Source: an uncultured Ferrimonas sp. (lineage in GTDB: Bacteria > Pseudomonadota > Gammaproteobacteria > Enterobacterales > Shewanellaceae). Taken from it: a stretch of 64,000 bases of DNA. Below the pieces are notes generated by a model, which made no database searches, had not been told where the DNA came from, and was given only the letters and a program-made list of their open reading frames with translations. Below are positions 8,226 through 17,000 of this stretch, one piece after another; the stretch's first letter is position 1; the number at the start of each line of letters is the position of its first letter. A program made the position numbers and the translations under genes. The stretch lies in the NCBI RefSeq assembly GCF_947489035.1, contig NZ_CANLCI010000001.1, positions 1-64,000 of the forward strand, given 5' to 3'.

Positions 8226-9584
8226 TCAAAGTGAAAATTGGTAGCCTGCGCTCAGCGCGAAAAAGGTACTGTCATCAATGTTGTTCTGCTCTACTCGCTC
8301 TTGGCCAAACTCTGCCTTTAGCACCACTTGCGTGACCGGTTGGTAGTTAATGCCAGTAGAGAGCCAGCTGCGTTCAAAGCGGGCGGTGCCGGTGCCAGAC
8401 TGCACCGCTTTTTGTGGGTTGCTGTATTCGCCGTTGATGAACAACGACAGCGGCTGTGACCAGCCCAACCATGGGGCCACGTTAACCCCAGCCTCGATGA
8501 AGCCAAATTCAGATTCGCTGCCCAACTGGGCAAAGTTGCCGGGATTCAGCCCAGGGGTGGTTTTGTTGGCTTGGGTGATTAAGTCGGCGTCGTCCAGCTC
8601 GCCATAGAGGTATTGGCCGCGCAGGGTCCAAGGGCCCTCAACGTAAGCGCCGTGCAGATCCCAGATCCGCACCTGGCCATCGGCGTCAATCTTGTTGGTT
8701 TTGTGGCGGTTGCCGCTGGTGTTGCCTTGGTAGTAAGCCAGCCCCAACGCCGAGCCCGTTTTGATGTCGCCCCAGTCAAGGCGTAACACCATTGCCAAAT
8801 CGTCGGCGTTTACGGTTTCGAAGCGGCGCTGATGGCCGGTGGCAACCCAGCCGTAGGTACGGAAATATTCCGAGTTTAAACCGGTGATCAGCTGCGCTTG
8901 ATAGAAGAAGTTGTGCCAGTTGCCCTTTAGCCCCAAGCCGGTTTCGTGCCACACGGTGGGAATGATCTGGCCCTGATCGCCGTGGCGGCGCACGGTAAAG
9001 TATTGGTTGGGCTTGTGCAGCATGGTGGTCATGCCAACCGGTACATAGAAGCGCCCCAGTTGCAGGGTGAGCCACGGCGCGTACTGATATGCCACCTTGG
9101 CTTGCTCGACAATCACCTCGCCGCCCGCTTCCACTTCGGTTTCAAATTCACCGAACTCATCGAAACCGTCGTATTCCAAGGTGACGCCGGTGCCGCCGTG
9201 TTCAAACTCAATTTCCGCTTCCGCCGACCAGCGATCACTGAATTGGTAGCCAAACTCCACCACCACTCGCTCAAGATCGGCACTGGTGCGACGATCGCCT
9301 TCGCTGTCTTGGCTGTTTTGGTAGATAACGCGGTTATCCAGCACCACGTTGCCGTAGGAGGAAAAGCTGAAGCGGGGATCGGCGCTGGCTGGCGTCTCAC
9401 TCAGTGCCTCGATTTGCGGCTTAAGCTGCGGCTGCAACTGCTGTTGCAGTGCTTCAATCTGCCGCTGTTGCGCGGCCAGCTGTTGGCTTAGCTGCTCCAG
9501 TTCGGTGCTGCTATTGGCAAACGCCGTGGTGGGCGCCAGCACTGCAGGCGCTAATGCCGCAGCAATCGCAAATGACCGTTTCAT
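8226..9584 (-). CDS. Outer-membrane porin of phosphate-selective porin O/P type
   Basis: A 452-residue protein with a Sec signal (MKRSFAIAAALAPAVLA...AFA), a short coiled coil of Gln/Leu repeats (LEQLSQQLAAQQRQIEALQ) and then a beta-barrel body with alternating hydrophobic residues ending in a C-terminal Leu after aromatic residues (SAGYQFSL), as outer-membrane barrels do. The coiled coil followed by a barrel resembles OprO/OprP-like porins, although the substrate cannot be told. The ATG at 9584 has GGAG 6 bases upstream; longer in-frame starts lack a signal-peptide start. It is first in the porin-imelysin-di-heme operon and has a Fur-box-like site upstream, so iron-linked transport is a reasonable inference. 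Confidence 0.82.
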   Translation of the reverse strand: MKRSFAIAAALAPAVLAPTTAFANSSTELEQLSQQLAAQQRQIEALQQQLQPQLKPQIEALSETPASADPRFSFSSYGNVVLDNRVIYQNSQDSEGDRRTSADLERVVVEFGYQFSDRWSAEAEIEFEHGGTGVTLEYDGFDEFGEFETEVEAGGEVIVEQAKVAYQYAPWLTLQLGRFYVPVGMTTMLHKPNQYFTVRRHGDQGQIIPTVWHETGLGLKGNWHNFFYQAQLITGLNSEYFRTYGWVATGHQRRFETVNADDLAMVLRLDWGDIKTGSALGLAYYQGNTSGNRHKTNKIDADGQVRIWDLHGAYVEGPWTLRGQYLYGELDDADLITQANKTTPGLNPGNFAQLGSESEFGFIEAGVNVAPWLGWSQPLSLFINGEYSNPQKAVQSGTGTARFERSWLSTGINYQPVTQVVLKAEFGQERVEQNNIDDSTFFALSAGYQFSL

Positions 9585-9904
9585 CTTCCACTCCATTAAC
9601 AAAGACGGAACGGATCGTAATGAGTTTGGTTATCACTTGCAATAACATTAACATCAGCAACAACTTTGCAACCGCAGTGCCATTGACGCTACATTTATCG
9701 TCATATCGCAGCACGTTTGCCGAGGTTACCGACACAATACTGCGGCAGACATCACCTTGAACCACAACAATTAACAATTGTGGTAAAAATACCCGAGATC
9801 ACTCTACGAAGAGAACTCTGCGCCAATTTTGCAACCAAGCTCACCTTGCATGGCGTTATTTTTCGCTACATTGCCCGCCTTCATCGCTATTTACTGAGTA
9901 AATC
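9585..9904. other. Divergent promoter region, porin operon and PepT-like gene
   Basis: No gene seen. It contains the Fur-box-like site at 9616-9634 for the minus-strand operon and an ACCACAA/TTGTGGT inverted repeat near 9760-9783. Ahead of the plus-strand peptidase, TTGCAT followed by TACATT gives only a weak, short-spaced promoter candidate. Confidence 0.5.
9616..9634 (-). promoter_or_regulatory. Fur-box-like site
   Basis: On the minus strand this 19-mer matches the classical Fur consensus (three GATAAT-type hexamers, last inverted) at 13 of 19 positions by hand count. It lies 32-50 bases upstream of the porin ATG. Imelysin clusters in other gammaproteobacteria are Fur-controlled, which supports the call; a chance match is still possible. 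Confidence 0.45.
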
Positions 9905-11011
9905 ATGACTTCCATTAATCAAGACCGCCTGGTTGAGCACTTTATCGAGCTGATCAAAATCGACAGCGAATCGCAAAATGAACAACAGATTGCGGAAACC
10001 TTGGCCGAGCAATTGGGTCAACTTGGGTTTGAAGTGACTCGCCTGCCGGTAGCCGCAGAATTGTCGAATGGCTTTAACCTGTACGCCAAACTGGCGGGCA
10101 GCTTAGAAGGCACCATCTTGATGAGCTGCCACATGGACACCGTAACGCCGGGCAACGGCATTGAGCCGGTGATCAACAACGGCATCATCTCCAGCGCGGG
10201 CGACACCATCTTAGGTGGCGACGACAAATCCGGTATTGCGGCGATCATGGAAGCGGTACGAGCCATCAAGGCCAGCGGCCAAGCGCACAAAACCTTAGAG
10301 CTGGCCTTTACCGTGTTTGAAGAGGGCGGTTTGCACGGCTCGAAGAACTTCGACATGAGCGTAGTCAGCGCCAACGAAGCGATCGTGTTGGACTCCGGCG
10401 GCCCTATCGGCACCATCATCACCGTGGCACCGGGTCAGCAAAACCTGAAAGTGACCATCAACGGTAAGCCAGCCCACGCCGGTTTGGCGCCAGAGCAAGG
10501 CATCAACGCGTTAACCGTGGCCGCCGATGCCATCAGCAACATGAACCTGTCGCGCATTGATGCCGAAACCACCGCCAACATTGGTGTGGTAAAAGGGGGC
10601 CAAGCCACCAACATCGTGATGCCAGAGCTGTACCTTGAAGCGGAAGCGCGTTCATTGAACGACGCCAAGCTGGCGGCGCAAGTGAGCCACATGGTCAGCA
10701 CCTTGGAAGCGGCGGCCGCTAAACACGGTGCCAGCGTTAACATCGACACCGAGCGCAGCTACAACGCCTACAACATCGCCGACGATGACGCCTTTGTTGC
10801 CCAGATCCAAGCGGCATTCGAGCAGATCGCCGTGGTGCCAGAGCTGCAATCCACCGGTGGCGGTTCCGATGCCAACATCTTTAACGAGAAAGGCTTGAAG
10901 ACCGTTAACCTGTCAACCGGCATGGCTAAGGTGCACACCACCGAGGAATACATCGCCATCGCTGATATGGTGAAGATCACTGAATTTGTGCAGGCGTACT
11001 TAACTCGTTAA
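9905..11011 (+). CDS. PepT-like M20 family metallopeptidase
   Basis: A 368-residue cytosolic protein of the M20/M25/M40 zinc-peptidase family, of the PepT-like subgroup. Metal-binding landmarks are SCHMDTV (first His and Asp), GGDDKSG (bridging Asp) and FEEGG (catalytic and metal-binding Glu pair), with the final His expected near the C-terminus (STGMAKVHTTEEY). The dimerisation/lid domain sits in the middle (GQQNLKVTINGKPAHAG). It probably removes residues from short peptides. It is monocistronic, with a strong terminator directly after it. Confidence 0.9.
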   Translation: MTSINQDRLVEHFIELIKIDSESQNEQQIAETLAEQLGQLGFEVTRLPVAAELSNGFNLYAKLAGSLEGTILMSCHMDTVTPGNGIEPVINNGIISSAGDTILGGDDKSGIAAIMEAVRAIKASGQAHKTLELAFTVFEEGGLHGSKNFDMSVVSANEAIVLDSGGPIGTIITVAPGQQNLKVTINGKPAHAGLAPEQGINALTVAADAISNMNLSRIDAETTANIGVVKGGQATNIVMPELYLEAEARSLNDAKLAAQVSHMVSTLEAAAAKHGASVNIDTERSYNAYNIADDDAFVAQIQAAFEQIAVVPELQSTGGGSDANIFNEKGLKTVNLSTGMAKVHTTEEYIAIADMVKITEFVQAYLTR

Positions 11012-11029
11012 GTTCAGCCGCCGATCAGT

Positions 11030-11059
11030 ACGGGAGCCCAAGGGCTCCCGTTTTTTTTT
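11030..11059 (+). terminator. Terminator of the PepT-like gene
   Basis: ACGGGAGCCC and its complement around a two-base centre, followed by nine T residues, 18 bases past the stop codon. Confidence 0.93.
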
Positions 11060-11150
11060 GCGACTTTTTCGCGGCTTAACCGATGCCGTGCGGCGCAACG
11101 GTTAAGCCGCTGTGGTATACCTTAGGGATCCTTACTTGTTGATGCCGATC

Positions 11151-11705
11151 ATGAAGCCTATCTACCTTGCTGTTGCCGCCACCTTAATCAGCGGCTGTGG
11201 CCTTAATACCACCACAACCTTTAACCAACCCTACGCCAGCGAAGCGCAACAACAACAGCGGCAAGTGGCGCAACAAGCCTACGATAACGCCTTAGCGCAG
11301 GAACAATCCCGCCAGCAGATCCCGCCAAGCAGTGAACCGATGCTGACCATTCAGCCCATCGGTACTGGCACCCCTGCCCAACTGATGAACGTACTCGACA
11401 GCCACACGCTGTTGCTCAATATCCCGTCGTGGCCACAACCGTTTGCCCATGCCCTGCCGGTGCGCCTTGCCGGTGCTGAGCTGCCCCGTGCCAACGGCCA
11501 ATGCCAAGCGGAAATTGACGCCGCCCGCGCCACCGAAAGTTACTTAAACACGGCATTGGCGCAGGGCCAGTTGATGATCAACATGCCCGTGCGCGAAGCC
11601 GATTTCGCCATCAAGGCTACGGTGACCCTTAACAGCATCAATGTGGTTGATCTGCTGAAACAACAGCAGTTGGCCAAGAACAGCGGCGACCGTTGGTGCC
11701 ACTAG
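11151..11705 (+). CDS. Lipoprotein with a nuclease-like (SNase) fold, active site apparently lost
   Basis: A 184-residue lipoprotein (MKPIYLAVAATLISGC, Cys16). The segment from about residue 75 reads like a staphylococcal-nuclease beta-barrel: a VLDSHTLLLNIP strand pair where active nucleases have VxDGDT, then LPVRLAGAELPR where they have xVRLxGIDxPE, then a Cys...Glu/Ala helix and a final VVDLLKQQQLA helix. The catalytic Arg and Glu of the active enzymes are not kept in these motifs, so it is probably a binding or structural protein. The start is uncertain: ATG at 11142 is in frame, and neither has a strong ribosome binding site. A terminator follows. Assignment to the fold is by eye only. 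Confidence 0.62.
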   Translation: MKPIYLAVAATLISGCGLNTTTTFNQPYASEAQQQQRQVAQQAYDNALAQEQSRQQIPPSSEPMLTIQPIGTGTPAQLMNVLDSHTLLLNIPSWPQPFAHALPVRLAGAELPRANGQCQAEIDAARATESYLNTALAQGQLMINMPVREADFAIKATVTLNSINVVDLLKQQQLAKNSGDRWCH

Positions 11706-11729
11706 CAGCCAGCCATAGCCAGCCCCCAC

Positions 11730-11757
11730 AATTAAGCCCGCGATTGCGGGCTTAATT
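11730..11757. terminator. Terminator between lipoprotein and regulator genes
   Basis: Twelve-bp perfect arms (AATTAAGCCCGC and complement) with a GATT loop. The AATT ends supply only short T tracts on each strand; it lies between two convergent genes and may serve both. Confidence 0.65.
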
Positions 11758-11828
11758 ATGACGATTGGCGGGTTAGCGTTGGGCAGGCGATCAGGCCAAC
11801 TCTGACTCACAAGCTCTAGCGAAGCAAA

Positions 11829-13862
11829 CTACTGCCGCGCAATGGCAACAATGTCGCCTTGCACCCGTTGGCGCAGGTTTAACGTTACGGTATCCGCACG
11901 CACCCGCAGCGACCGATCCTTACGCATGGCGCCGCGGCGCAGCCGCTTCAATAAGCGGTTATCCCCCGCAACCACCAAGCGTAACTCATCGCCTTCGGCG
12001 CTGCGGCGCAAGTAGACCAGATCCTCCCCATGCAGATCCCAGTTGCCCCAATCCGGCGCGGCTAAATCGGTTAACACCTGTTGCACTTCGCCGCTGCTGA
12101 AATCCAGATACCACAGCCCGGGCAGATCCACTTTGCTGAAGTACAGGCCAGTGCCATCGCGGTTTTCTCGACCATAGAGCCCGCCGTTGTCGGTGATCTG
12201 GGTTAACTGCTGCTGTTGGAGATCCCAGCGCCACAACTGCCACTGACCGCTGCGATCGCTGCTGAAATAGAGCCGCTGGCCATCGCTGCTGTAAGCGACA
12301 TTTTTGGCTAAACCGATGGGTTGATCGATTAACTGCGGCAGACCGCCCACGGTCTGCACAAACAGCTTGGATTGCTGTTCATGCTCGGTCAGGTACGCAA
12401 ACTGGCTGCCATCGGGTGACCACTCTTGCAGCCCCGGCGGGGTCTGCGCAAAGGTGATCTGTTGATTGTCGCTGCCATCAATGTGGCCACGCCACAATTG
12501 GAAGGCACCATGCCGATTCGACAGGGTCAGCAGTTGCTGGGTGTCGGGATGATAATCGCCGTACAGCTCGCGGCCGGACGACTGCACTTCATGCAGCGGC
12601 GTTTGCCACTGATCCCATTGCCAGATCTGGGTGAATTCACGGGTGTTGCGGATGGCCAAGGCGATGTGATCGTCATCCAGCACGGTGAAGTTGGTGATCG
12701 CTTGGTCTTGATAGAGGGTATCAAGCAGCTCGCCACTGAGGTTGCGTCGGTTCAAGCCAAACTGGCCCTGCTGATATTCGATCGCCAAGATTGATTGCTC
12801 ACCATAGCCCCAGCCCAGCGCAAAGGTTGGCAGTGGTTGGGCTCGCACACTTTGCAGCTCTTGCCCCTGTTGCCACAGCATGATTTTGGCGTTGCCGTTG
12901 CCTTGGCTGCGACTGAACAGCAGTTGCTGTCCATCGCGATCCCACGCCGGCAGGCTGTCGAGCTCAGACGCATTGGGAAAGGTTAATTGCGAGACGCGTT
13001 TGCTGCCAAGGTGATAGCTAAAAATGGACGTAGCGGCGTCTTTACCGGCTTTGCCCACGTAGGCCAACTTGCTGCCATCCCCCGCCCAACTGAGGGTGCG
13101 GTTGGCGTTGCCGCCAAAATGACACAGCGCCACCAGTTGCGGCGCCGCCTCTGGCGCTTGGAGCATCACTTCACAGCGACCTTCGGTCAATTTCAGGTAA
13201 GCCAGTTGTTGCCCATCCGGCGACCAGCTCGGCGACAGTTTTATCCCATCATCAAAGGTCAGTTGCTCGGTGGCTCCGCCCTGCAGTGGACGCTGATACA
13301 GCTGCCCAACGCCACCGGATTTGGCCCAGCCAAACAGCAGCTTATCTTCCGTTGGGTGGCGTTGGGGGTAGTCTTCGATGCCGGGGAAATCGGTGAGTTT
13401 ATCCTCGAGCAGATACTGTTCTGAACGCGGCCACAGCAGCGCCATTGCCACCACCAGCAGTAGCACCGCAGCGACCGCCAACGGTTGCAGAGCTGGCCAC
13501 CATTGCGGCGAGGCTGCGGCACTCACTTGAACTGACGCGCGCACCGGCAGCTGCAAAACGTAGCCCACTTTCGGCACCGCGCGGATCGCTTCTTCGCCTT
13601 CGCTGCCAAGCTCTAAAATCTTGCGGATTTTCCAGATGTAATTGGTTAGCCCTTTTTCCCCCACGGCGGCATTGCCGTCCCAGATCTGATCAATGAAGTA
13701 TTGACGCGGGATCACTTGCTGCGGTTGCTGCACGAGCAACCACAACACCTGCATCACTTTTGCCGGCAGTTGGTGGCTATCTTCATCAATAACTATGCAG
13801 TTATTAGCAAAATCAACGCAACATCGGCCAAGTTGGATTGGTTCGGTGGGCTTGGAGGGCAA
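11829..13862 (-). CDS. CadC/ToxR-like membrane regulator with TolB-type beta-propeller
   Basis: A 677-residue protein with an OmpR-type winged helix at about residues 8-105 (VMQVLWLLVQQPQQVIPRQ and NYIWKIRKIL), one transmembrane helix at about 125-145 (LAVAAVLLLVVAMALLW), and a large C-terminal region of repeated WSPDGQQLAYL-like blades (PD40/TolB type). DNA binding in the cytoplasm and sensing outside the membrane, as in CadC and ToxR, is the expected design; ligand unknown. No ATG fits: an in-frame stop lies just upstream and the start must be TTG at 13862, with AAGG 8 bases before it. It lies downstream of the subtilase gene, with a terminator between them. Confidence 0.86.
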   Translation of the reverse strand: MPSKPTEPIQLGRCCVDFANNCIVIDEDSHQLPAKVMQVLWLLVQQPQQVIPRQYFIDQIWDGNAAVGEKGLTNYIWKIRKILELGSEGEEAIRAVPKVGYVLQLPVRASVQVSAAASPQWWPALQPLAVAAVLLLVVAMALLWPRSEQYLLEDKLTDFPGIEDYPQRHPTEDKLLFGWAKSGGVGQLYQRPLQGGATEQLTFDDGIKLSPSWSPDGQQLAYLKLTEGRCEVMLQAPEAAPQLVALCHFGGNANRTLSWAGDGSKLAYVGKAGKDAATSIFSYHLGSKRVSQLTFPNASELDSLPAWDRDGQQLLFSRSQGNGNAKIMLWQQGQELQSVRAQPLPTFALGWGYGEQSILAIEYQQGQFGLNRRNLSGELLDTLYQDQAITNFTVLDDDHIALAIRNTREFTQIWQWDQWQTPLHEVQSSGRELYGDYHPDTQQLLTLSNRHGAFQLWRGHIDGSDNQQITFAQTPPGLQEWSPDGSQFAYLTEHEQQSKLFVQTVGGLPQLIDQPIGLAKNVAYSSDGQRLYFSSDRSGQWQLWRWDLQQQQLTQITDNGGLYGRENRDGTGLYFSKVDLPGLWYLDFSSGEVQQVLTDLAAPDWGNWDLHGEDLVYLRRSAEGDELRLVVAGDNRLLKRLRRGAMRKDRSLRVRADTVTLNLRQRVQGDIVAIARQ

Positions 13863-13963
13863 AGGAGTAACCTTCTGAGTCTATTGTTTTTATTATGTTG
13901 TTTGCCGTTATGCCAACGGCAACACTGCCACCTTAGCGCGATTAACAATTTGCATACAAGATC

Positions 13964-13989
13964 AAAAAAGGCCTGCAATTGCAGGCCTT
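13964..13989 (-). terminator. Terminator of the subtilase gene
   Basis: AAGGCCTGC and its complement around AATT, followed on the minus strand by six T residues, 20 bases past the stop codon. Confidence 0.93.
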
Positions 13990-14008
13990 GGCTGGGAACT
14001 ATCTTAAA

Positions 14009-17000
14009 TTAACGGCGGAACAGGCGAACCAAGCCGAGCAACAGCAAGGCAAACCACGACACGCTGCCGCTGGAAGAACCGCCGCTGGATGGCGGCGTAA
14101 CGGCTGCCGGCTGCGCTTCCACCAACACGTTAACGCTGGCTTCACTTTGCATGGTGCCGTCGTCAATGGTGACGGTGAACACCGATTCACCCACCGGCAA
14201 GCCAGTGACTTCGGTGATCATCGCGTTGGCATCAACGATGGTGCCAGGACCACTCCAGGTAACTGACATGGTGTCGCCATCCACGTCATAGGAGTTGCTG
14301 GCGTCCAAGGTGATCGCATCCCCTTCCATCGCGCTGATCTCGGTGGCGGCCAACATCACCGTTGGTGCATCGGCAGTGCCTTGCACGGTCAGGTTGAAGC
14401 TGGTGCTGGCGAAATCGCTGGCCACTTGGCCATCACGCACGGTTACGGTCACCGTGGTGTCACCAAAGAAGTTTGGCGCGGCGATCAGGTTGAAGCTGTT
14501 GCTGCCATTGATTTCAGCGGTAACGCCTTCCCCACTGACTTCCAACACATTGGCGCTGCTGTTTTGATCCAACCAGTTGACGGCGATGTTGTCGATGCGC
14601 CCCTCTTCCTGCATGGTCATGTCAGCCAGATCCAACACCTTCAAGTTGCCGCGTACGTCCACTTGGTGAGTGACGGTGGTGGCTTCGGCATGGCCGATTT
14701 GAGAGTACAGCTCGATGTCCATCTGTTGATTCGCTACTCGTTCATCCACCCGCAACTGCAGTTGCAGGTTCATTGCGGTTTGCTCTGGACCACGGTAGTC
14801 GTAACAGATCACCAGTTTGTCTTCGAGCAGTTGGTCAAGGTTGTCAAAGCCGACGTTGTTATCCAGGTAACCTTCAACGGCACCGTCAGAACGACTGAGC
14901 AGACCGTGGTAACCACGAACCCCAATAGAGCCGGCGGTCAGATCGCTGCCCAAGTTGTCGTAGGCCATCATGATTTCGAACTTGCCTTCGCTGAAGTCCA
15001 AACCGCCACGCAACACCAGCTCAAAGTCGAACTCATCGCCGCTGTTTTTGTCGCTGACGTTATCGAACTCTAAGAACAGCAGTTCACCTAAGTGCGGGTT
15101 AGCGTCGCCATCAATCGCGGCAATGGTTAACCCTTTCGGTTGGTAAGGCGCGCCGTCGTAGCTGGTTTCAAAGCTGCCACGCCAAAATGGCGACATCGCC
15201 CGCGACAGGAAGCCGTAATCCATTGGCGCGTGGAAACGCGGTGGCCAGAAGAAGCGGTCAAATTTGATCAAACCGGTTGGGCTGATCGACATGTAACCTT
15301 CACTTTCAGCGCCGTACAGCGGGATGTCGATGCCACTCTTTTGGAATAACCAATCGATGGGGATCTGGAACATCTCGGTTTCGCTGTCGCCTGCAAACCA
15401 CTCTACCGGCAACAAGCCAAACTCAACCAAGTTCTCGTAGCTGCCATCGGATTGCGGATCCACCGACGGCAAGCGACACTGCTCGGACTCGCGGCTGGTG
15501 GTAACCACGTACTCACGGCCAACGTCAGCTGAGCTGGCTTGGCTGCCCTGCAACTGCAACCCGGTTTCGGTTTCAGTTAAGAACGGCGTGGCCATGTCGT
15601 TGCTGATCAGGCTATCCGGTACCAAGGTCAGGCCCTGCGGCAGCGTCAGCGCCAACTCAAAGTCGCGCTCGGCGTCGGTCATGTTGGGCTTCACCTCGAT
15701 GGTGACATCCAAGATGTCGCCCACTTTGGTGCTGTCTTTGCTGACGTTCAGTGCGGTCAGATCTTCACCGCGAGTGATCTTGGTGCCGATAAAGCCAATG
15801 TCGCCATCGGCTGCAGCGGAGCTAGACACCTCGATGCCACCGTAATAGACCGAGCCGATCTCCGCCTCCGGCAGGCTCCAACCAATTTGAGCATCAAAAG
15901 GTTCAATCGCATCCACCGAGTTAGGCACCACAACCGTCATCTCACCGGCGGCTTCGCTGTCGGCGTTAATGACCGCATAACCCACGCTCACCTGATCGGT
16001 GTAATCCTCTGGGTATTCTGGGCTACGGAAGTTGTGCACCATCACCCAGTACGTACCGGCCTTAGGGTTGGTGATATCACAGTAGTTATCTAAGGTGTCG
16101 TGGGTGGAGCTACAGATCATTTCGCCAATGAACTCGCCCATGTCCGCAAACTCACCGTCGCCGTTTTCATCAAAGCCGATGTTGATGAATGGGCTGTTTG
16201 GTAAGCCCTCTTCAATCATTGGGTAGGCTTCTTGAATTTCAACGATTAAGCGTTTGCTGCCTTCGGGCACCTCAACGTTAAACAGGGTGATCCCCTGCTC
16301 TGGCGATGGGTTTGCCAGATCGCCGCCGACCCCGCCGTTCATCTGCCAAGACAGCACCGTGGGGGCCACTAATGGGTAGCTGGTGGCGGTGAGATCGTCG
16401 GTAGAGGGCACCGATAACCCACGGATGTGGGATTGATCGCTGTTGCTGTTGGCGTCAATGCTGACCGACTTCGGCAGCTGGCCCCGTTCAAAGCCTGCCA
16501 CTACCGGCAGGTGTTGGCGATCGCCGCCCTCTTCAATCAAATTCACCTGACCAAAGAAGAACAGGCCATCGCTGTCGGTGCGAGTTTGGAAGCGACCCTC
16601 TTCGTTATTCAACGAGGTAAAGTCCGGCACCGTGGCGGTGATCTGCACCACTTGGCTTTCACCGGCGGCCAAGCTGAATGACGCTGGCGACACCACCACA
16701 TCAATCAAGCCCGCATCAGAGAACTTGCCCAGCCCTTCGGTGGTCCAGCTGCCGTCGCGCGTTGCTCGCACGGTTCGCAACCAGCTGCAGCTGCCCTGAC
16801 AGTTGATGTTGGACATGCTTGGGGTGTTCAACCAGCTGACGTTGCCACCGGCTTGTGGGTTGGCGTCGCGGTAGTTGGCGGCGGTTTCATCCAGCACCAA
16901 ACCGGCGTTGATCGCCTTATCCACTTGAATGCGACCGGCACCGGCGTCAAACCAGGTGGAGATAAAGTCAAACTGGCCGAGCTTAACCTCGCTGTTGGAG

